This document shows positions 25,090 to 36,030 of a stretch of 64,000 nt of DNA, one piece after another (the stretch's first letter is position 1; every line of letters begins with the position of its first letter). The DNA comes from Eriocheir sinensis (lineage: Eukaryota > Arthropoda > Malacostraca > Decapoda > Varunidae): contig NW_026110541.1 of assembly GCF_024679095.1 (NCBI RefSeq), positions 100,001-164,000 on the forward strand, written 5' to 3'. Both the position numbers and the translations under genes were made by a program. Below the pieces are notes generated by a model, which did no database searches, was not told where the DNA came from, and saw only the letters and a list, made by a program, of their open reading frames with translations.

Positions 25090-25560
25090 ACGATGACAGC
25101 ATCGAAGGCTGAAGAGGGAATGTTCAAACCTTCACAGATCAGGATGCAGATGCAATTTGGTTCGGTCTTATCAAAACCCTTGACGAGGAGACCGCCTTCT
25201 CCCTCGCTCGTTTGGCGAGGGAGAATCAGTTGGCCATCAACCCTTATGAGGAGGAGGGCAGGTCTAGGGACGTCGTTCTACGGTATCCCGGCACCAGGCC
25301 CTTGACCCCATCTTGGAGGACCCGTTCGTCAGCTTCGCACTGAGGTGTACGTACAAGGCAGGTCAATGTCACTCAGAGCCAATGCGGCAGGCGGAGGTGA
25401 CGTTCCAGCTGGAGATTCCCTCCCATAGTCCTTTGACTTAGGCTTTTAAAGTACATTCTCCGTCAGGAGACTAACCCGGAGCCTCTGCGGTGCTTCAACT
25501 GCACTTATGTCGTCAGGTATACGGGTATATGCAGGTACTGTATATACCCGTATGCCCATA
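25090..25560 (+). pseudogene. LINE ORF1 (gag-like) fragment, decayed
   Basis: Reading across frames gives a LARLARENQLAINPYEEEG stretch near 25,190-25,250. It is followed by a DVVLRYPGTRPLDP-like block, then EPLRCFNC at about 25,480-25,502, the start of a CCHC zinc knuckle. This order is typical of ORF1 proteins of Jockey/I-group non-LTR elements. At least two frameshifts and a stop (about 25,440) break it, and the knuckle is cut off. No RT follows. The assignment rests on the arrangement and the CxxC start, so the clade is uncertain. Confidence 0.5.
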
Positions 25561-25782
25561 CGTGGCGTAAGGCCCTGGAAGGCTGGTGAAAACTGGGTGC
25601 CAGAAACCAAGCTCTGAAGAGGGACACCATGCTAAGTTCAAGGCCTGACCTGTCCGCCTGAGGAGATTACATCTATGGCTGCAAAATGGGCCTTTAGACA
25701 CTTTGCTGCTCAGGGACCAGGCTTTCCCGCCGCCCCGCACTCTACATGAGCACCACCATCACCACCACAACCACCACCACGG

Positions 25783-25832
<50 letters not shown>
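25783..25832. repeat. (GT)n microsatellite
   Basis: About 25 GT units, preceded by an ACC/CAC-rich stretch. Confidence 0.95.
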
Positions 25833-25836
<4 letters not shown>

Positions 25837-26096
25837 CGCCCGCACGGACGGACATTGTCGCAAAAGATTACCAAATCTACTTCTAGCCTGGTTCAGGGCC
25901 GGCCCATGTGCTGTACGCGGCGGCCCATGAGCAGCCAGGCATGACAACATTCCCCCCTCGCCAGAACAGTATTCTTGGGGCGCGTCAGTCTGTGTTCTTG
26001 TCACGGACGAATGGCTGCAGGTCAGGGGAGGCTGCTCAGTGACGCCACATACCAAACAACACACACCAACCCAACTATGAGCGAATACACACTTAC

Positions 26097-26219
26097 CTTT
26101 TTGTTGTTGTAGATGTCTCGAGCGAAGTGCCAGTGGTAGGCGTCTAGGGAGTAGGAAAGCTCGAAGGACGTCACCCACTCCCCGTCGTCCCCTTTGCCCT
26201 GCGTTAGGAGGCCGGTCAC
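26097..26219 (-). CDS. internal exon of an F5/8 type C (discoidin) domain protein
   Basis: On the minus strand a pyrimidine-rich acceptor ending CTCTCTGTAG precedes 123 nt that are open in phase 0. They are followed by the canonical donor GTAAGT. The 41 encoded residues contain VTGLLTQGKGDDGEWVTSF and YSLDAYHWHFARDIYNN. These are the TQG, EWVTSF and YSxDxxxW signatures of the central strands of discoidin (coagulation factor 5/8 C) domains, which bind lipids, glycans or collagen on secreted or cell-surface proteins. A whole domain is about 150 residues, so neighbouring exons must lie outside the recognisable sequence. None was found within several kb, consistent with long introns full of repeats. 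Which gene it belongs to (for example a neurexin IV-like, hemocytin-like or receptor protein) cannot be settled from one exon. Confidence 0.8.
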
Positions 26220-27132
26220 CTACAGAGAGTGGAAGAACAGACTCAGTGGCAGCCATGGTCAAACTGAACAAGGATACATTTCGATGCGACACTGAAAAAG
26301 GGAAAGGAAAAATGAACGAAAGTGAAACTCTGTCCTACCTGAAACATTTCAAGACAACATTATGACGATCAGACAAACTGCTAAAAATATTGCTTCATTA
26401 AAGTTGCAGAAATTTTCAGCGGTCTTTGAACAATACAATATTCCTAAAAGTCGTTTAACGTCGTGTGGTTTTAAACAATTTAGAAAAGTTAGAGTTGCTG
26501 AAATTTTGGGGTATTCGAGTTTGAGGATACTTATGGCTATCAGTTTAGATAATATGCAGCCACAAGCAAGCAACAGTTCTCTGCCCAGCGACAAAGCCAG
26601 CGCAGAAAGAGCTAACACTGCAGGCGTCAGAATTAGAAAGCAGCAAGCGTATCTGAGAAACATTAGTAAATTTTGAAGCCCGATCTTTTTTTTTTTTTCC
26701 CAACACAAACAATTGGAAGCGGACGCCCAACCCCCCGTCGAGTGGCTTCTGGTGTTCGCAGCCGCCGAGTGGGAAGCGAGACAAGCGTGTACACGAGGCA
26801 AGCTTTCTGCTGACTCATAGCAGCACCATGTAATCCTTGACCACGGTTAACAGAGACGACGCTTTTTGTTCCCCTTTACGGCAGGTGACTCGGCAAGGTT
26901 ACAGTTTCTCCTCAAAAACATGACCACCTGGACGCCGCGAAAGAGGCAACTGCAACCCACAAACGTTCTAGACGAGGCAATAAATCAAAAAGCTTAACCC
27001 ACCTGGGCCGACATTTAGTATTGCAGTTTCTATATCTCAGTGGATAAGTGACGCCATTCAGGTATACAAGCGTGCGCATTAAATATTTCGGCCCGGTTCG
27101 TTTATTATACCTGGAAATTTGAATAAAGAACA
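26220..27132. other. non-coding (probably intronic), no gene recognised
   Basis: A plus-strand frame of 104 codons at 26,362-26,676 has ordinary composition but no recognisable domain. The region likely belongs to the intron upstream of the discoidin exon on the minus strand. Confidence 0.4.
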
Positions 27133-27402
27133 ATGACAGCCTTTCATGATACACTTTAATAGACCTGCACCCAACTAAGTTTACGATACCTGCTATAGAT
27201 GCAATAATGTACTACGCTATTGATACTGTGAACGATATCAAGAATGGTAATAGAGATAAAATATAATGACAGCCTTTCATGATACACTTTAATTAATAGA
27301 CCTGCACCCAACTAAAATTAAATTTACGATACCTGCTATAGATGCAATAATGTAAAACGCTATTGATACTGTGAACGAAAACAAGAATGGTAATAGAGAT
27401 AA
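27133..27402. repeat. ~133-bp tandem duplication
   Basis: ATGACAGCCTTTCATGATAC starts at 27,133 and again at 27,266. The following text is nearly identical through TGGTAATAGAGATAAAA. Differences are small insertions. Confidence 0.92.
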
Positions 27403-27475
27403 AAAAAAAATCTTTAACTGCGGCACATCAGATTGTAGGACACTAGTGCACACGCGGGAGGGTATGGATTTGCTC

Positions 27476-27662
27476 TCAACCCGGTAGCACCGGGGATCAT
27501 GTTTCTTAATGGTCCCTCTAAGCGAGAAAAATGAGAAAAATCATCACTCACACAAACCATTTCATAATATATATCAAAGCATTTGTGATCAGTTTACGTA
27601 TCATCTATTTTTAGGGGTTTATATCATGGCACAAATTCGGCCCGTCACTGCTACCGGGTCAA
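27476..27662. mobile_element. short TTAA-type (piggyBac-like) MITE
   Basis: The element begins CCCGGTAGC and ends GCTACCGGG. It is bounded on both sides by the direct 4-bp repeat TCAA. Inside, CATTTCATAATATATATCAA and GCATTTGTGATCAGT match the inner 205 bp of the larger elements at 54,690-55,311 and 57,841-58,454, which are flanked by TTAA. A four-base TTAA-like target duplication with CCC-starting ends is the hallmark of piggyBac-type elements. There is no coding capacity. Confidence 0.75.
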
Positions 27663-27904
27663 GGGTCAATCTACTAATTCTTACCTTGGCCGGCACACCG
27701 AGATCCACAGAGGTTGATATACATTATTATATACACGGTTGATGATTTGGTGTTATTATCTATGTTGGTGAGTTTGTTATAATATACGTGATGATTTGGT
27801 ACATGTTTATGATGTAGTGACCCACGACTCGATGAAATATGGAGGATGAGATAGGTGTGTGTGTAATAGACGGCGGAAGAGAAAGAGAACGTGGTGAGTC
27901 AAAG

Positions 27905-28660
27905 GGCAGACTAAAGAGATGAATGTAGAGAAAACGGAGAGATTTAGAGGGTCACTACAAGAGCAGTAGACGGATATCGGGGAACTACTCTCTGAGTAAT
28001 GAAAGAATCATGAAAAAACAGGAAAAAGATCTAGGAGTGACAATAACAGAAAAGTTATCCATTGAAGAGAATATAAATCGGATAACTGGGGAAACATACA
28101 ATCTTCTTAGAAACATGAAAGCAGCATTTACACATCTAGACGAAGAAATGGTGAGGAAACTAATAGCATCGATGATACGTCCAAGACTGGAATATGCAGC
28201 GTTAGTGTGGTCACCTAGATTGAAGAAATACATTAGAAAGTTGGAAAGAATACAGAGAGCAGCGACCAAACTACCGGAAACTCTGAGAGAACATACTTAT
28301 GAAGAAAGACTGGAGATATTGGGACTAACAACACTGGGGAGAAGGAGAGAGGGGATCTAATATAGGATACAAGAGGGATTGGAGAAATTGGACGGAAGAC
28401 CTAGTGGTACGTGATAGGAGTGTGAAAAGAGGGTAAGAAATTGAAGAAGAGCAACTGTAGGAAAGACGTCAAGAAATACAGTTTTCCATACAGAAGCATA
28501 ACAACATGGAACGGACTTGACGAGGAGACCGTGTGCAAAATGATTCATAAATTTAAAGCCAAACTGGATAATAAGCGCTATGGAGACGGGACAGCACGAG
28601 CCTAGTACGGCTCTTTTCCTGTATTTCACAACTAGGTAAACTAGGTAAATACCTAATACT
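27905..28660 (+). pseudogene. CR1-like LINE, C-terminal RT part with 3' tail
   Basis: The stretch 28,010-28,360 is open and carries EKDLGVTITEKLS, RPRLEYAALVWSP and RIQRAATKLPETLRE. This is the post-catalytic thumb/connection region shared by CR1/Jockey-group reverse transcriptases. After a stop at 28,358 the coding text resumes in other frames (SFPYRSITTWNGLD near 28,480). The 3' end is a short repeat AACTAGGTAAACTAGGTAAA at about 28,630-28,655. Upstream sequence back to about 27,905 is decayed RT text. It is a 5'-truncated dead copy, of a family distinct from the other LINEs in the window. Confidence 0.8.
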
Positions 28661-28734
28661 AATACTAATTTACAAATTGGGGAATAAAACGGAAGAAGAA
28701 GATAACGAGTTGCTTTCCATATACGTACAGGGGC

Positions 28735-29265
28735 CTTGTCCACCCTCGTATGGAGTATGCATCTCACGTGTGGGGGGCTTCACTCACACAGCTCTTCTGG
28801 ACAGAGTGGAGTTTTAGGCCTCGTCTCATAAGCTCTCCTCCTCTTACTGACAGCCTTCTACCTCTTAAATTCCGCGGCCATTTTGCTTTTCTTTCTATCT
28901 TCTATCGATATTTTCATGCTGACTGCTCTTCTGAACTTGCTGACTGCATGCCTCCCCCCCTCCTGCGGCCCGCTGCACACGACTTTCTACTCATGTTCAT
29001 CCCTATACTGTCCAAACCCCTTATGCAAGAGTTAACCAGCATCTCCATTCTTTCATCCCCTTCACTGGTAAACTGTGGAACAGTCTTCCTTCGTCTGTAT
29101 TTCCTCCTGCCTACGACTTGACCTCTTATCAGAAGCGTGTATCAAGACACCTCTCCACTCGAAATTGACCTCGCTTTTGGCTACTCTTTACCTTTTACTT
29201 TTGTGGGAGCGGCGAGTAGCGGGCTTTTTTAATCTTTTTGTTACCCTTGAGCCGTATCCTTAGAT
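28735..29265 (+). pseudogene. Jockey-like LINE, 3' end copy
   Basis: The text [23 protein letters not shown] and YFHADCSSELADC matches the copy at 11,031-12,085, and the 3' portion continues to ERRVAGFF. Frameshifts are present near 28,810 and 29,110. It ends directly at a 148-bp GA microsatellite, where an A-rich tail would be expected, so the microsatellite probably grew from the tail. Confidence 0.82.
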
Positions 29266-29267
29266 GT

Positions 29268-29422
<155 letters not shown>

Positions 29423-29449
29423 CACAGAAAAACACCCCACACACACCCC

Positions 29450-30490
29450 ATGGTCCAGACTAGGTGGTCTGAACTTAAACCTAAGTGATTCTACGTTATT
29501 CAGATGGCTCCAAAACGTTGCTTTTCTACTCTAGTTAATATTAAGTTCAAGGAAGTGACGGTCGAGCTTGTTTTTAAAGGAGTCAATCGTGTTACACTGG
29601 ACCACTGACGGTGGGAGCTTATTCCATTATCGCACTACAACGTTGCTGAATAAAAAATTGGTGCAATCTGAATTTACTTGTCTACATTTGAGTCTTATGC
29701 CATTGTTCCTCGTTCGCAAAGTGTCGTCGATCATAAACAATTTTTGTTCTGTCTACATTCGTGAAACCATTAAATGTTTTAAAACATTTGATCAGTTTTC
29801 CTCGGAGGCGACGTTTCTCAAGAGAGATCATGTTAAGGGTAGAAAGCCTTTCTTCGAAGGATGTGTTGCGCAAGGAAGGGATCATTTTTGTTACCTGACG
29901 CTGAACACCTTCTAATTTAGCAATGTCCTTTGCATGGTGGGGAGACCAAAGCTGTACCGCATATTCTAAGTGGGGTCTGACTAAACAATTGTAGAGCGGA
30001 AGTATTACATCTTTATTCTTGAATAAAAAGTTTCTTTTAATGAAGCCCAACATTCTGTTCGCTTTATTTGCTGCATCGATGCATTGATGTGAGAATTTGA
30101 GGTTTGACGCGATTTTGACCCCCAGGTCCTTAACGCATTGAACGCTTGTGAGTTTAACGCCGCGCATTTCGTAATCGAGCTTCTTATTTCTTGTTCCAAC
30201 TTGAAGGACCTGGCACTTGTCTACGTTAAAGAGCATCTCCCATCTATCCGACCAAGCTGAAATTTTGTGCAAATCCTCTTGGAGGCTTTGCCTGTCTTCG
30301 TCAGTGAGAACCAAGCTACCAATCTTTGTGTCGTCTGCAAATTTACTAACGCGATTATTGAGTCCAACATCCACATCGTTGATGGATGTAAATAATGAAG
30401 AGCAGTGGGTCAAGAACCGAGCCCTGAGGGACACCACTAGTGACCGGTGCCCACTCCGAGTGAAATCCGTCAATCACCACTCTGTGTTAT
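29450..30490 (-). pseudogene. CR1-like LINE, RT C-terminal half (FADD box intact)
   Basis: On the minus strand a long open stretch (29,682-30,473) reads FADDTKIGS near 30,330 and VKDLGVKIASNLKFSHQC. It continues RPHLEYAVQLWSPHH, RNTSFEERLSTL and SLEKRRLRGKLI. The catalytic FADD aspartates are present. Upstream the [12 protein letters not shown] motif lies in another frame. After the stop near 29,682 the C-terminal WNKLPPSVVQ text continues in a shifted frame to about 29,540. The element is 5'-truncated at about 30,490 and lacks the finger region and endonuclease. Confidence 0.85.
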
Positions 30491-30802
30491 TTGTTCGTTG
30501 TTTTTCGCTTCAAGACAGAAAAAAAAATGAATGCGTATAAGCAGAAAATAACAAGTAATAAGAATAATAAGAAAAATAAAAAGTAACAATTATAATACTG
30601 AATGAATAGATGAAATAAAAATATGAAGAGAAAAAGTGAAGAAACAAAAGAAGAAAAAGAAGAAGAAGAAGAAGAACACAAGGAAGACCAAGAACAATAA
30701 GATAAAAAAATCAAGAAAATAAAAACAAGAAAAAAATCCCCTCCCTACGTCAAAATATTATCATGTCATACAAATGGGAGGAAGGAGAGAACGTTCCGAA
30801 AG
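30491..30802. other. A-rich non-coding DNA
   Basis: The plus strand is A/G-rich with AAGAAG repeats at about 30,640-30,680. No gene is present. Confidence 0.6.
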
Positions 30803-32115
30803 AACATAAGAACATAAGAACACTGGGAGACTGCAAGAGCCGAGTGGCCAATACAGGGCAGCTCCAGAGTCCCCCCCGCTACTCACGATGGGTGAGGAGG
30901 TGTAGTTTCAGGGGTTACAGGTAGAGGCTTGATCCTTGTTTACCTTCGGTACGGGCGTACGCTCCAGTACCCTGTCTCCTTACTGCACCCACACCTCACT
31001 CCCACCTGTCATCCTCGTCCATGTAGCTATCCAGTCTACTCTTAAAACAAGCTATCGTCCCTGTACTATGTGATTGCTGAGTCTATTCCATTCCCCCACC
31101 ACCCTATTACTAAACCAATGCTTGCCTATATCTCTCCTAAATCTATATTTTTCTAATTTAAATCCATTACTGTGTGTTCTATCCTGCTGGCTAATTCTCA
31201 GTACTTTACTTATATCGCCTTTGTTGTAACCCTTGACCCATTTGAATACTTCTATCAGATCTCCCCGCACTCTTCGTCTTTCTAGTAAATGTAAGTTTAA
31301 ATGTTTCAGCCTATCTTGATATGGAAGGTTCCTCAGCTCCTGAATCATCTTGGTCATTCTCCTCTGAACTGATTCTAGCAAGTTGATGTCCATTCTGTAG
31401 TGTGGGCACCAAAATTGGACAGCATAATCTAAGTGTGGCCTAACTAAAGCTAAATAGAGTCTGAGGATGACCTCTGCACTTTTGTTGGTTACCGTCCTGT
31501 TAATGAAGCCTAATACCCTGTTAGCCCAATTCCTCGCATTAAAACATTGCTTCCTTAGTTTTAGGTCAGAGTTCACTAACACTCCCAAATCCTTTTCACA
31601 CTCTGATCTGCCTATCGCTATGGAGTCTAAACTATACCCGTGTAATGGGTTGCGTGTTCCTACACTAAGTACGCTACACTTGGTGACGTTAAAATTTATC
31701 TGCCATTTCTCTGACCAAGCTGACAGTTTGTTGAGATCCTCCTGCAGTGCTCTCACATCCTCCCCTGTCCTAATAGTGCGTCCTATTTTGGTGTCATCCG
31801 CAAATTTACCTATGTCACTAGTTATCCCATTGTCTGTGTCATTGATGTAGATAATGAATAAAAGTGGGCCTAAAACGGAACCCCACTGGTGATATTACCC
31901 CATTCGGATTTTTTTTTTACCGTTAATGGTAATCCTCTGTTTTCTGTCGTAAATCCACGCCCTAATCCAATCATAAACCTCCTTTTCTATTCCATGAGCC
32001 CTGACTTTATTTAACAGTCTCTGGTGCGATAATTTATCGAAGGCCTTACTAAAATCAAGATAAACTACATCGTAACTCTCATTATTGTCAGCTGCCTCGT
32101 ATACTCTATTGTAAC
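30803..32115 (-). pseudogene. CR1-like LINE (family with GTTCTTAT tail), nearly 1.3 kb of RT plus 3' UTR
   Basis: Read from about 32,115 downward on the minus strand: VVYLDFSKAFDKLSHQRLL (RT box A with its aspartate), [17 protein letters not shown] and KFADDTKIGR (box C, both aspartates present). These are followed by CEKDLGVLVNSDLK, RPHLDYAVQFWCPHYR and the C-terminal FKLEKYRFRRDIGKHWF. A frameshift or stop lies near 31,890, where a T-run of nine is seen. The 3' UTR ends at about 30,803 in repeats of GTTCTTAT. The family is the same as the copies in the inverted-repeat arms (52.7 and 60.4 kb). The endonuclease and ORF1 are absent. Confidence 0.88.
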
Positions 32116-32276
32116 ATAAAAGCATAAGAACACAGGGAGACTGCAAGAGGCCGAGTTTCCTACACAGGGCAGCTCCAGAATCCCCCCCACTACTCACGAT
32201 GGGTGAGGTGTAGTTTCAGGGGCTACAGGTAGAGGCTTGATCCTCGTTTACCTTCGGTACGGGCGTACGCTGGTAC
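32116..32276 (-). mobile_element. LINE 3' UTR fragment, second copy of the same family
   Basis: The 160 bp repeat the 3' UTR of the preceding element almost exactly, sharing TTTACCTTCGGTACGGGCG and the GTTCTTATG tail. They stop abruptly at GGGCGTACGCT, where retrotransposon gag sequence begins. The fragment is therefore cut by the gypsy-type element on its 5' side. Confidence 0.8.
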
Positions 32277-32354
32277 TGGGCCTCTCGGGAGCTGAAGTCG
32301 GCCGCTATGTGTTGGTACAACAGGCCGTACAAAGGGAAAAACGCGCCTTAGAAA

Positions 32355-33415
32355 GGGAAGAACGGAAGAGGAAAGAATAAATTAAGGAACGAAAGAGGCA
32401 AGAAGAAATGGAAGAACGGAAGAGGAAATAAGAATTTGAAGAACGAAAAAGGCAAGAAGAAATGGAAGAACGGAAGAGGAAAGAAGAAATTGAAGAACGA
32501 AAAAGGCAAGGAGAAATGGAAGAACGGAAGAGGAAAGAAGAAATTGAAGAACGAAAGAGGCAAGGAGAAATGGAAGAACGGAAGAGGAAAGAAGAATTTG
32601 AAGAACGAAAAAGGCAAGAAGAAATGGAAGAACGGAAGAGGAAAGAAGAATTTGAAGAACGAAAGAGGCAAGGAGAAATGGAAGAACGGAAGAGGAAAGA
32701 AGAATTTGAAGAACCAAAGAGGCAAGGAGAAATGGAAGAACGGAAGAGGAAAGGAGAAATTGAAGAACGGAAGAGGAAAGAAGAAATTAAGGAAAGAAAG
32801 AGGCAAGAAGAAATGGAAGAACGGAAGAGGAAAGAAGAAATTGAAGAACGGAAGAGGAAAGAAGAAATTAAGGAAAGAAAGAGGCAAGAAGAAATGGAAG
32901 AACGGAAGAGGAAAGAAGAAATTGAAGAACGGAAGAGGAAAGAAGAAATGGAAGAACGGAAGAGGAAAGAAGAAATTGAAGAACGGAAGAGGAAAGAAGA
33001 AATGGAAGAACGGAAGAGGAAAGAAGAAATTGAAGAACGGAAGAGGAAAGAAGAAATTGAAGAACGGAAGAGGAAAGAAGAAATTGAAGAACGGAAGAGG
33101 AAAGAAGAAATTGAAGAACGGAAGAGGAAAGAAGAAATTGAAGAACGGAAGAGGAAAGAAGAAATTGAAGAACGGAAGAGGAAAGAAGAAATTGAAGAAC
33201 GGAAGAGGAAAGAAGAAATTGAAGAACGGAAGAGGAAAGAAGAAATTGAAGAACGGAAGAGGAAAGAAGAAACTGAAGAACGGAAGAGGAAAGAAGAAAT
33301 TGAAGAACGGAAGAGGAAAGAAGAAACTGAAGAACGGAAGAGGAAAGAAGAAATTGAAGAACGGAAGAGGAAAGAAGAAATTGAAAAACGGAAGAGGAAA
33401 GAAGAAATTGAAGAA
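32355..33415 (+). repeat. 27-bp tandem repeat inside gag encoding ERKRKEEIE, about 39 copies
   Basis: The unit encodes nine residues (ERKRKEEIE, with RQEEME/RQGEME and EEFE variants in the first half). Because it is a multiple of three, expansion keeps the frame, which is open from 32,462 to 33,565. Two in-frame stops occur in the first copies (about 32,377 and 32,428). Units become more uniform toward 33,000-33,400, as expected for recent local expansion. The alternating basic and acidic pattern predicts a long charged single helix or coiled coil. The N-terminal gag of related elements is also charged and helical, so this is an enlarged version of that region. Confidence 0.93.
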
Positions 33416-33419
33416 ATGC

Positions 33420-34260
33420 AGAAGGAAGAAGAGCGAAAGTTCGAGTTAGCGAAGCTTGAGGCCGAGAAGGAACTGGAGCTGGCTCGGATCGCCGCTTCGA
33501 GTAAGTCTGCTCCTCGTTTTGACGGTGAGTGTGCTGACCGTCCTTGTTTACAAGGATGGAGATGACTTTGCTTCTTACCTTACCAGATTCGAAAGGACAG
33601 CTGAGCTTCTGAAGGTTGACAAGGATGCTTATGCTGTAAGATTGGGAGCCCGTTTGTCTGGTAAAGCTGCTAGGATTTACACTTCGCTTTCTCCTGAGAT
33701 TGTTGCTGACTACCATCTTCTGAAGAAGTCCCTGCTGAAGAGCTTTTGCAAGACTCCCGACGGCTTTAGAGTGGACTTCAGGTCAGGCAAGATTCAGCCA
33801 GGGGAAACTTACGAGCAGTTCAGCCAGCATTCAACTTGGCCGTTCGTTTGAACAGTGGTTAGAGGCTTCCAATATTGACTTCACCTACGCTTCTTTAAAG
33901 GACTTTATGTTGCTAGATCAGTTCATCTCCTCTCTTCTACCTGACCTTCGGACGTTTATTAAGGAACGTGGAGTGCGGCCGCTGGCGGCCGCCGTACAGT
34001 TAGCCCACGACTGGTCATCGGCGCGCCACTCATATCCCAGGTCTCCCCAGTCGTCATCTGCCAGCAAAAAGACACACAAGAAAGATAAAGCTTCCTCCGA
34101 CTCCGGTTCTCCTACCGCCAAAGTTCCTGCCTCCACCCTGAAGTGCCATCAATGCGGGGAGGTAGGCCATATCCGCCCCAGGTGCCCTAAGAATCCTCGC
34201 GCCTTCAAGGACGCGCCGTCCTCCTCAGTTAACATAGGCTTCTGTTGGGAGGACAGGAAA
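33420..34260 (+). pseudogene. retrotransposon gag: capsid-like region and CCHC zinc knuckle
   Basis: After the charged repeat, the text LAKLEAEKELELARI leads to a retrotransposon capsid-like domain (YLTRFERTAELL, LGARLSGKAARIY). The second half follows the frameshift near 33,830 (DQFISSLLPDLRTFI, VRPLAAAVQLA). A serine/lysine-rich linker then precedes the nucleocapsid knuckle CHQCGEVGHIRPRC at 34,144-34,185, which fits C-x2-C-x4-H-x4-C exactly. Frameshifts near 33,530 and 33,830 split the gene into three frames. In the intact family this protein would assemble the particle and bind element RNA. The knuckle itself is undamaged. Confidence 0.88.
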
Positions 34261-34269
34261 GTTTCCAAC

Positions 34270-34640
34270 TACTGTGTTGCGGGGACCATCAACGGCGCCT
34301 GGACTTCTACAATCATCCGTGACGCCGGTTGTTCCAGCCTCATCGTTTCCGAGGAGGCCTTGCCAGATGTTGGAACGTAACTGTAAGAAGGTAACCGTTT
34401 ACGACTACCTAGGTCGGCCAGACACCTTCCCCTTCGTTCGGTGCTACCTAAAGTGTCCCTAATATGAAAGCTGGGCTGATGCCATCCGTGCACCTATCAA
34501 GTTTGAAACCGCTATGATTGGTGACATTCCTGGGCCCATAAGCCTGACGACCCTGTCTGTACATCAATCTCCAATCCTCAGGAACAAGATGCTCGTCCTC
34601 CTCTCCGTACAACGCCTGTTACGCAAGATTCCTCTAATTC
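34270..34640 (+). pseudogene. retrotransposon aspartic protease, broken
   Basis: The active-site region reads IIRDAGCSSLIVS at about 34,311-34,350. The catalytic triplet is thus D-A-G where most retropepsins have D-T/S-G. A frameshift near 34,370 and a TAA at 34,459 follow. The distal conserved segment AMIGDIPGP (about 34,513) lies in a further frame. The domain would cleave the gag-pol polyprotein in an active element. The region between 34,560 and 34,700 is a poorly conserved spacer leading into integrase. Confidence 0.7.
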
Positions 34641-34699
34641 GCTTCAGGTCGTCTCCTCTCCTTCCGAGTCTGAATTAGCCTGTGTTGTTCAGACTCGTG

Positions 34700-36030
34700 T
34701 TGCTTCAGCGCGTGTGAGACGCCTGCATCCGCCTGTTCTCTCCGACTTACAACCACTCAAGGTAACGCCCGCCGACTTTGCTCGTTTACAGGAGACCTGC
34801 CCCTCCCTCGGCGCAGTGCGCGCCAAGGCTACTGCCGGACTGCCCGATGTAGCCCGGAATGGAGCGTCCTACAAGTTCTCCTGGACGAATGGACTCCTGT
34901 ATAGAGACTGTGTCGCTTCTAGCCGGCCCGGCAAGGTCGGGACTCAGACGTTGGTGCTCCTTTCTGACTGCCGTCAAATCGTGCTACAAGTGGCCCACGA
35001 GAGTCCCCTCGCCGGTCACTTCTCTCATCGGAAGACGGAATCGAAAGTGAGCGATAATTTCTTCTGGCCTGGCATGTGGGCCGATATCCGTGACTACTGT
35101 CGGTCCTACGACATATGCCAGCGTAAGTCTTATAAGGGCCAGGTTAAACCCGTCCCCCTCCAACCACTGCCTGTCGTCACGGAACCATTCTCCAGAGTTG
35201 CTGTGGATGTGGTGGGCCCTCTCTCTCCGCCGTCTGCAGATGGACACTGGTATATTCTCATCCTGATTGACTTTGCCACAGGGTTCCCTGAAGCCATTCC
35301 ACTCAAGGATGTGGACTCTATTTCTGTTGCTGAGGCTCTTCTGTCTTTATTTTCCAGGGTCGGAATTCCCCGGGAAATCCTGAGCGACAGAAGTACTCAA
35401 TTCACTTCTCAGCTAATGGCCGAGCTTCACAAGCTACTTGGTGTGAGGCCCCAGTTCACCACACCGTTTCATCCGAGTGGTAATGATCGAGTGGAGAGGC
35501 TGCATGGGCCCCTCAAAGCTGCTCTACGGAAGGTTTGCAGCGAGAAGCCTAGAGTGGCATCGCTACCTTATTCCGACTTTGTTTGCCCTCAGGGAAATGC
35601 CCAGCGACCGCACCGGCTTGTCGGCCTTCGATCTCCTCTACGGGCGCACTGTGCGAGGGCCCTTGACTGTCCTGAAGGACTTATGGGAAGACCGTGACCT
35701 GCAGGAGGAAGAACGAACGAGTCTGCAATACGTCATCGAGCTCAGGGAGAAACTGACCGAATGTGCTCAGCTCGCCGCCCGGGAGGCTGACGTAAGTACT
35801 GCAAAGTACAAGTCTTATTTTGACCTGCGATCTCAAGATAGACAATTCAAGCCTGGCGACGAGGTCCTAGTTCTTCTCCCTGACTCTACCAAGAAGTTCC
35901 TCGTTTCCTGGCGTGGCCCATTCAAAGTGTTGGAACGACGAAACAAGGTGGACTACCTGGTTGATGACCCGAGGGGGCCTAAGCTGTACCACGCCAACCT
36001 CCTAAAAAGGTACCATCGCCGCGCTCAAGT
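34700..36030 (+). pseudogene. retrotransposon integrase, upstream of RT
   Basis: An HHCC-type N-terminal finger is seen at about 34,990-35,120. It has H-x6-H followed by CRSYDIC, where tyrosine sits at a position usually occupied by the first cysteine of the CxxC pair. The catalytic core has aspartates at 35,206 (AVDVVGPL) and 35,386 (ILSDRSTQF) and glutamate at 35,494 (RVERLHGPL). The D to E spacing is 35 residues, the exact D,D(35)E pattern. A frameshift near 35,550 moves the reading to the frame that carries YLIPTLFALREMPSDRTG and the C-terminal GPFKVLERRNKVDYLVDD region, which ends NLLKRYHRR at about 36,020. The distal part resembles the DNA-binding GPY/F module of gypsy integrases. The same frame runs on without a stop into the RT region. 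Confidence 0.9.

Noticed and set aside
26362..26676. 104-codon plus-strand frame
   Set aside because: Ordinary composition but no recognised motif, and it lies in the probable intron of the minus-strand discoidin gene. Kept as unproven.
30803..32115. active LINE, since both RT aspartates are intact
   Set aside because: The endonuclease, ORF1 and 5' RT region are missing and a frameshift lies near 31,890.
32382..33716. Leu/Ser/Phe-rich minus-strand frames opposite gag
   Set aside because: Shadows of the 27-bp gag repeat on the other strand.
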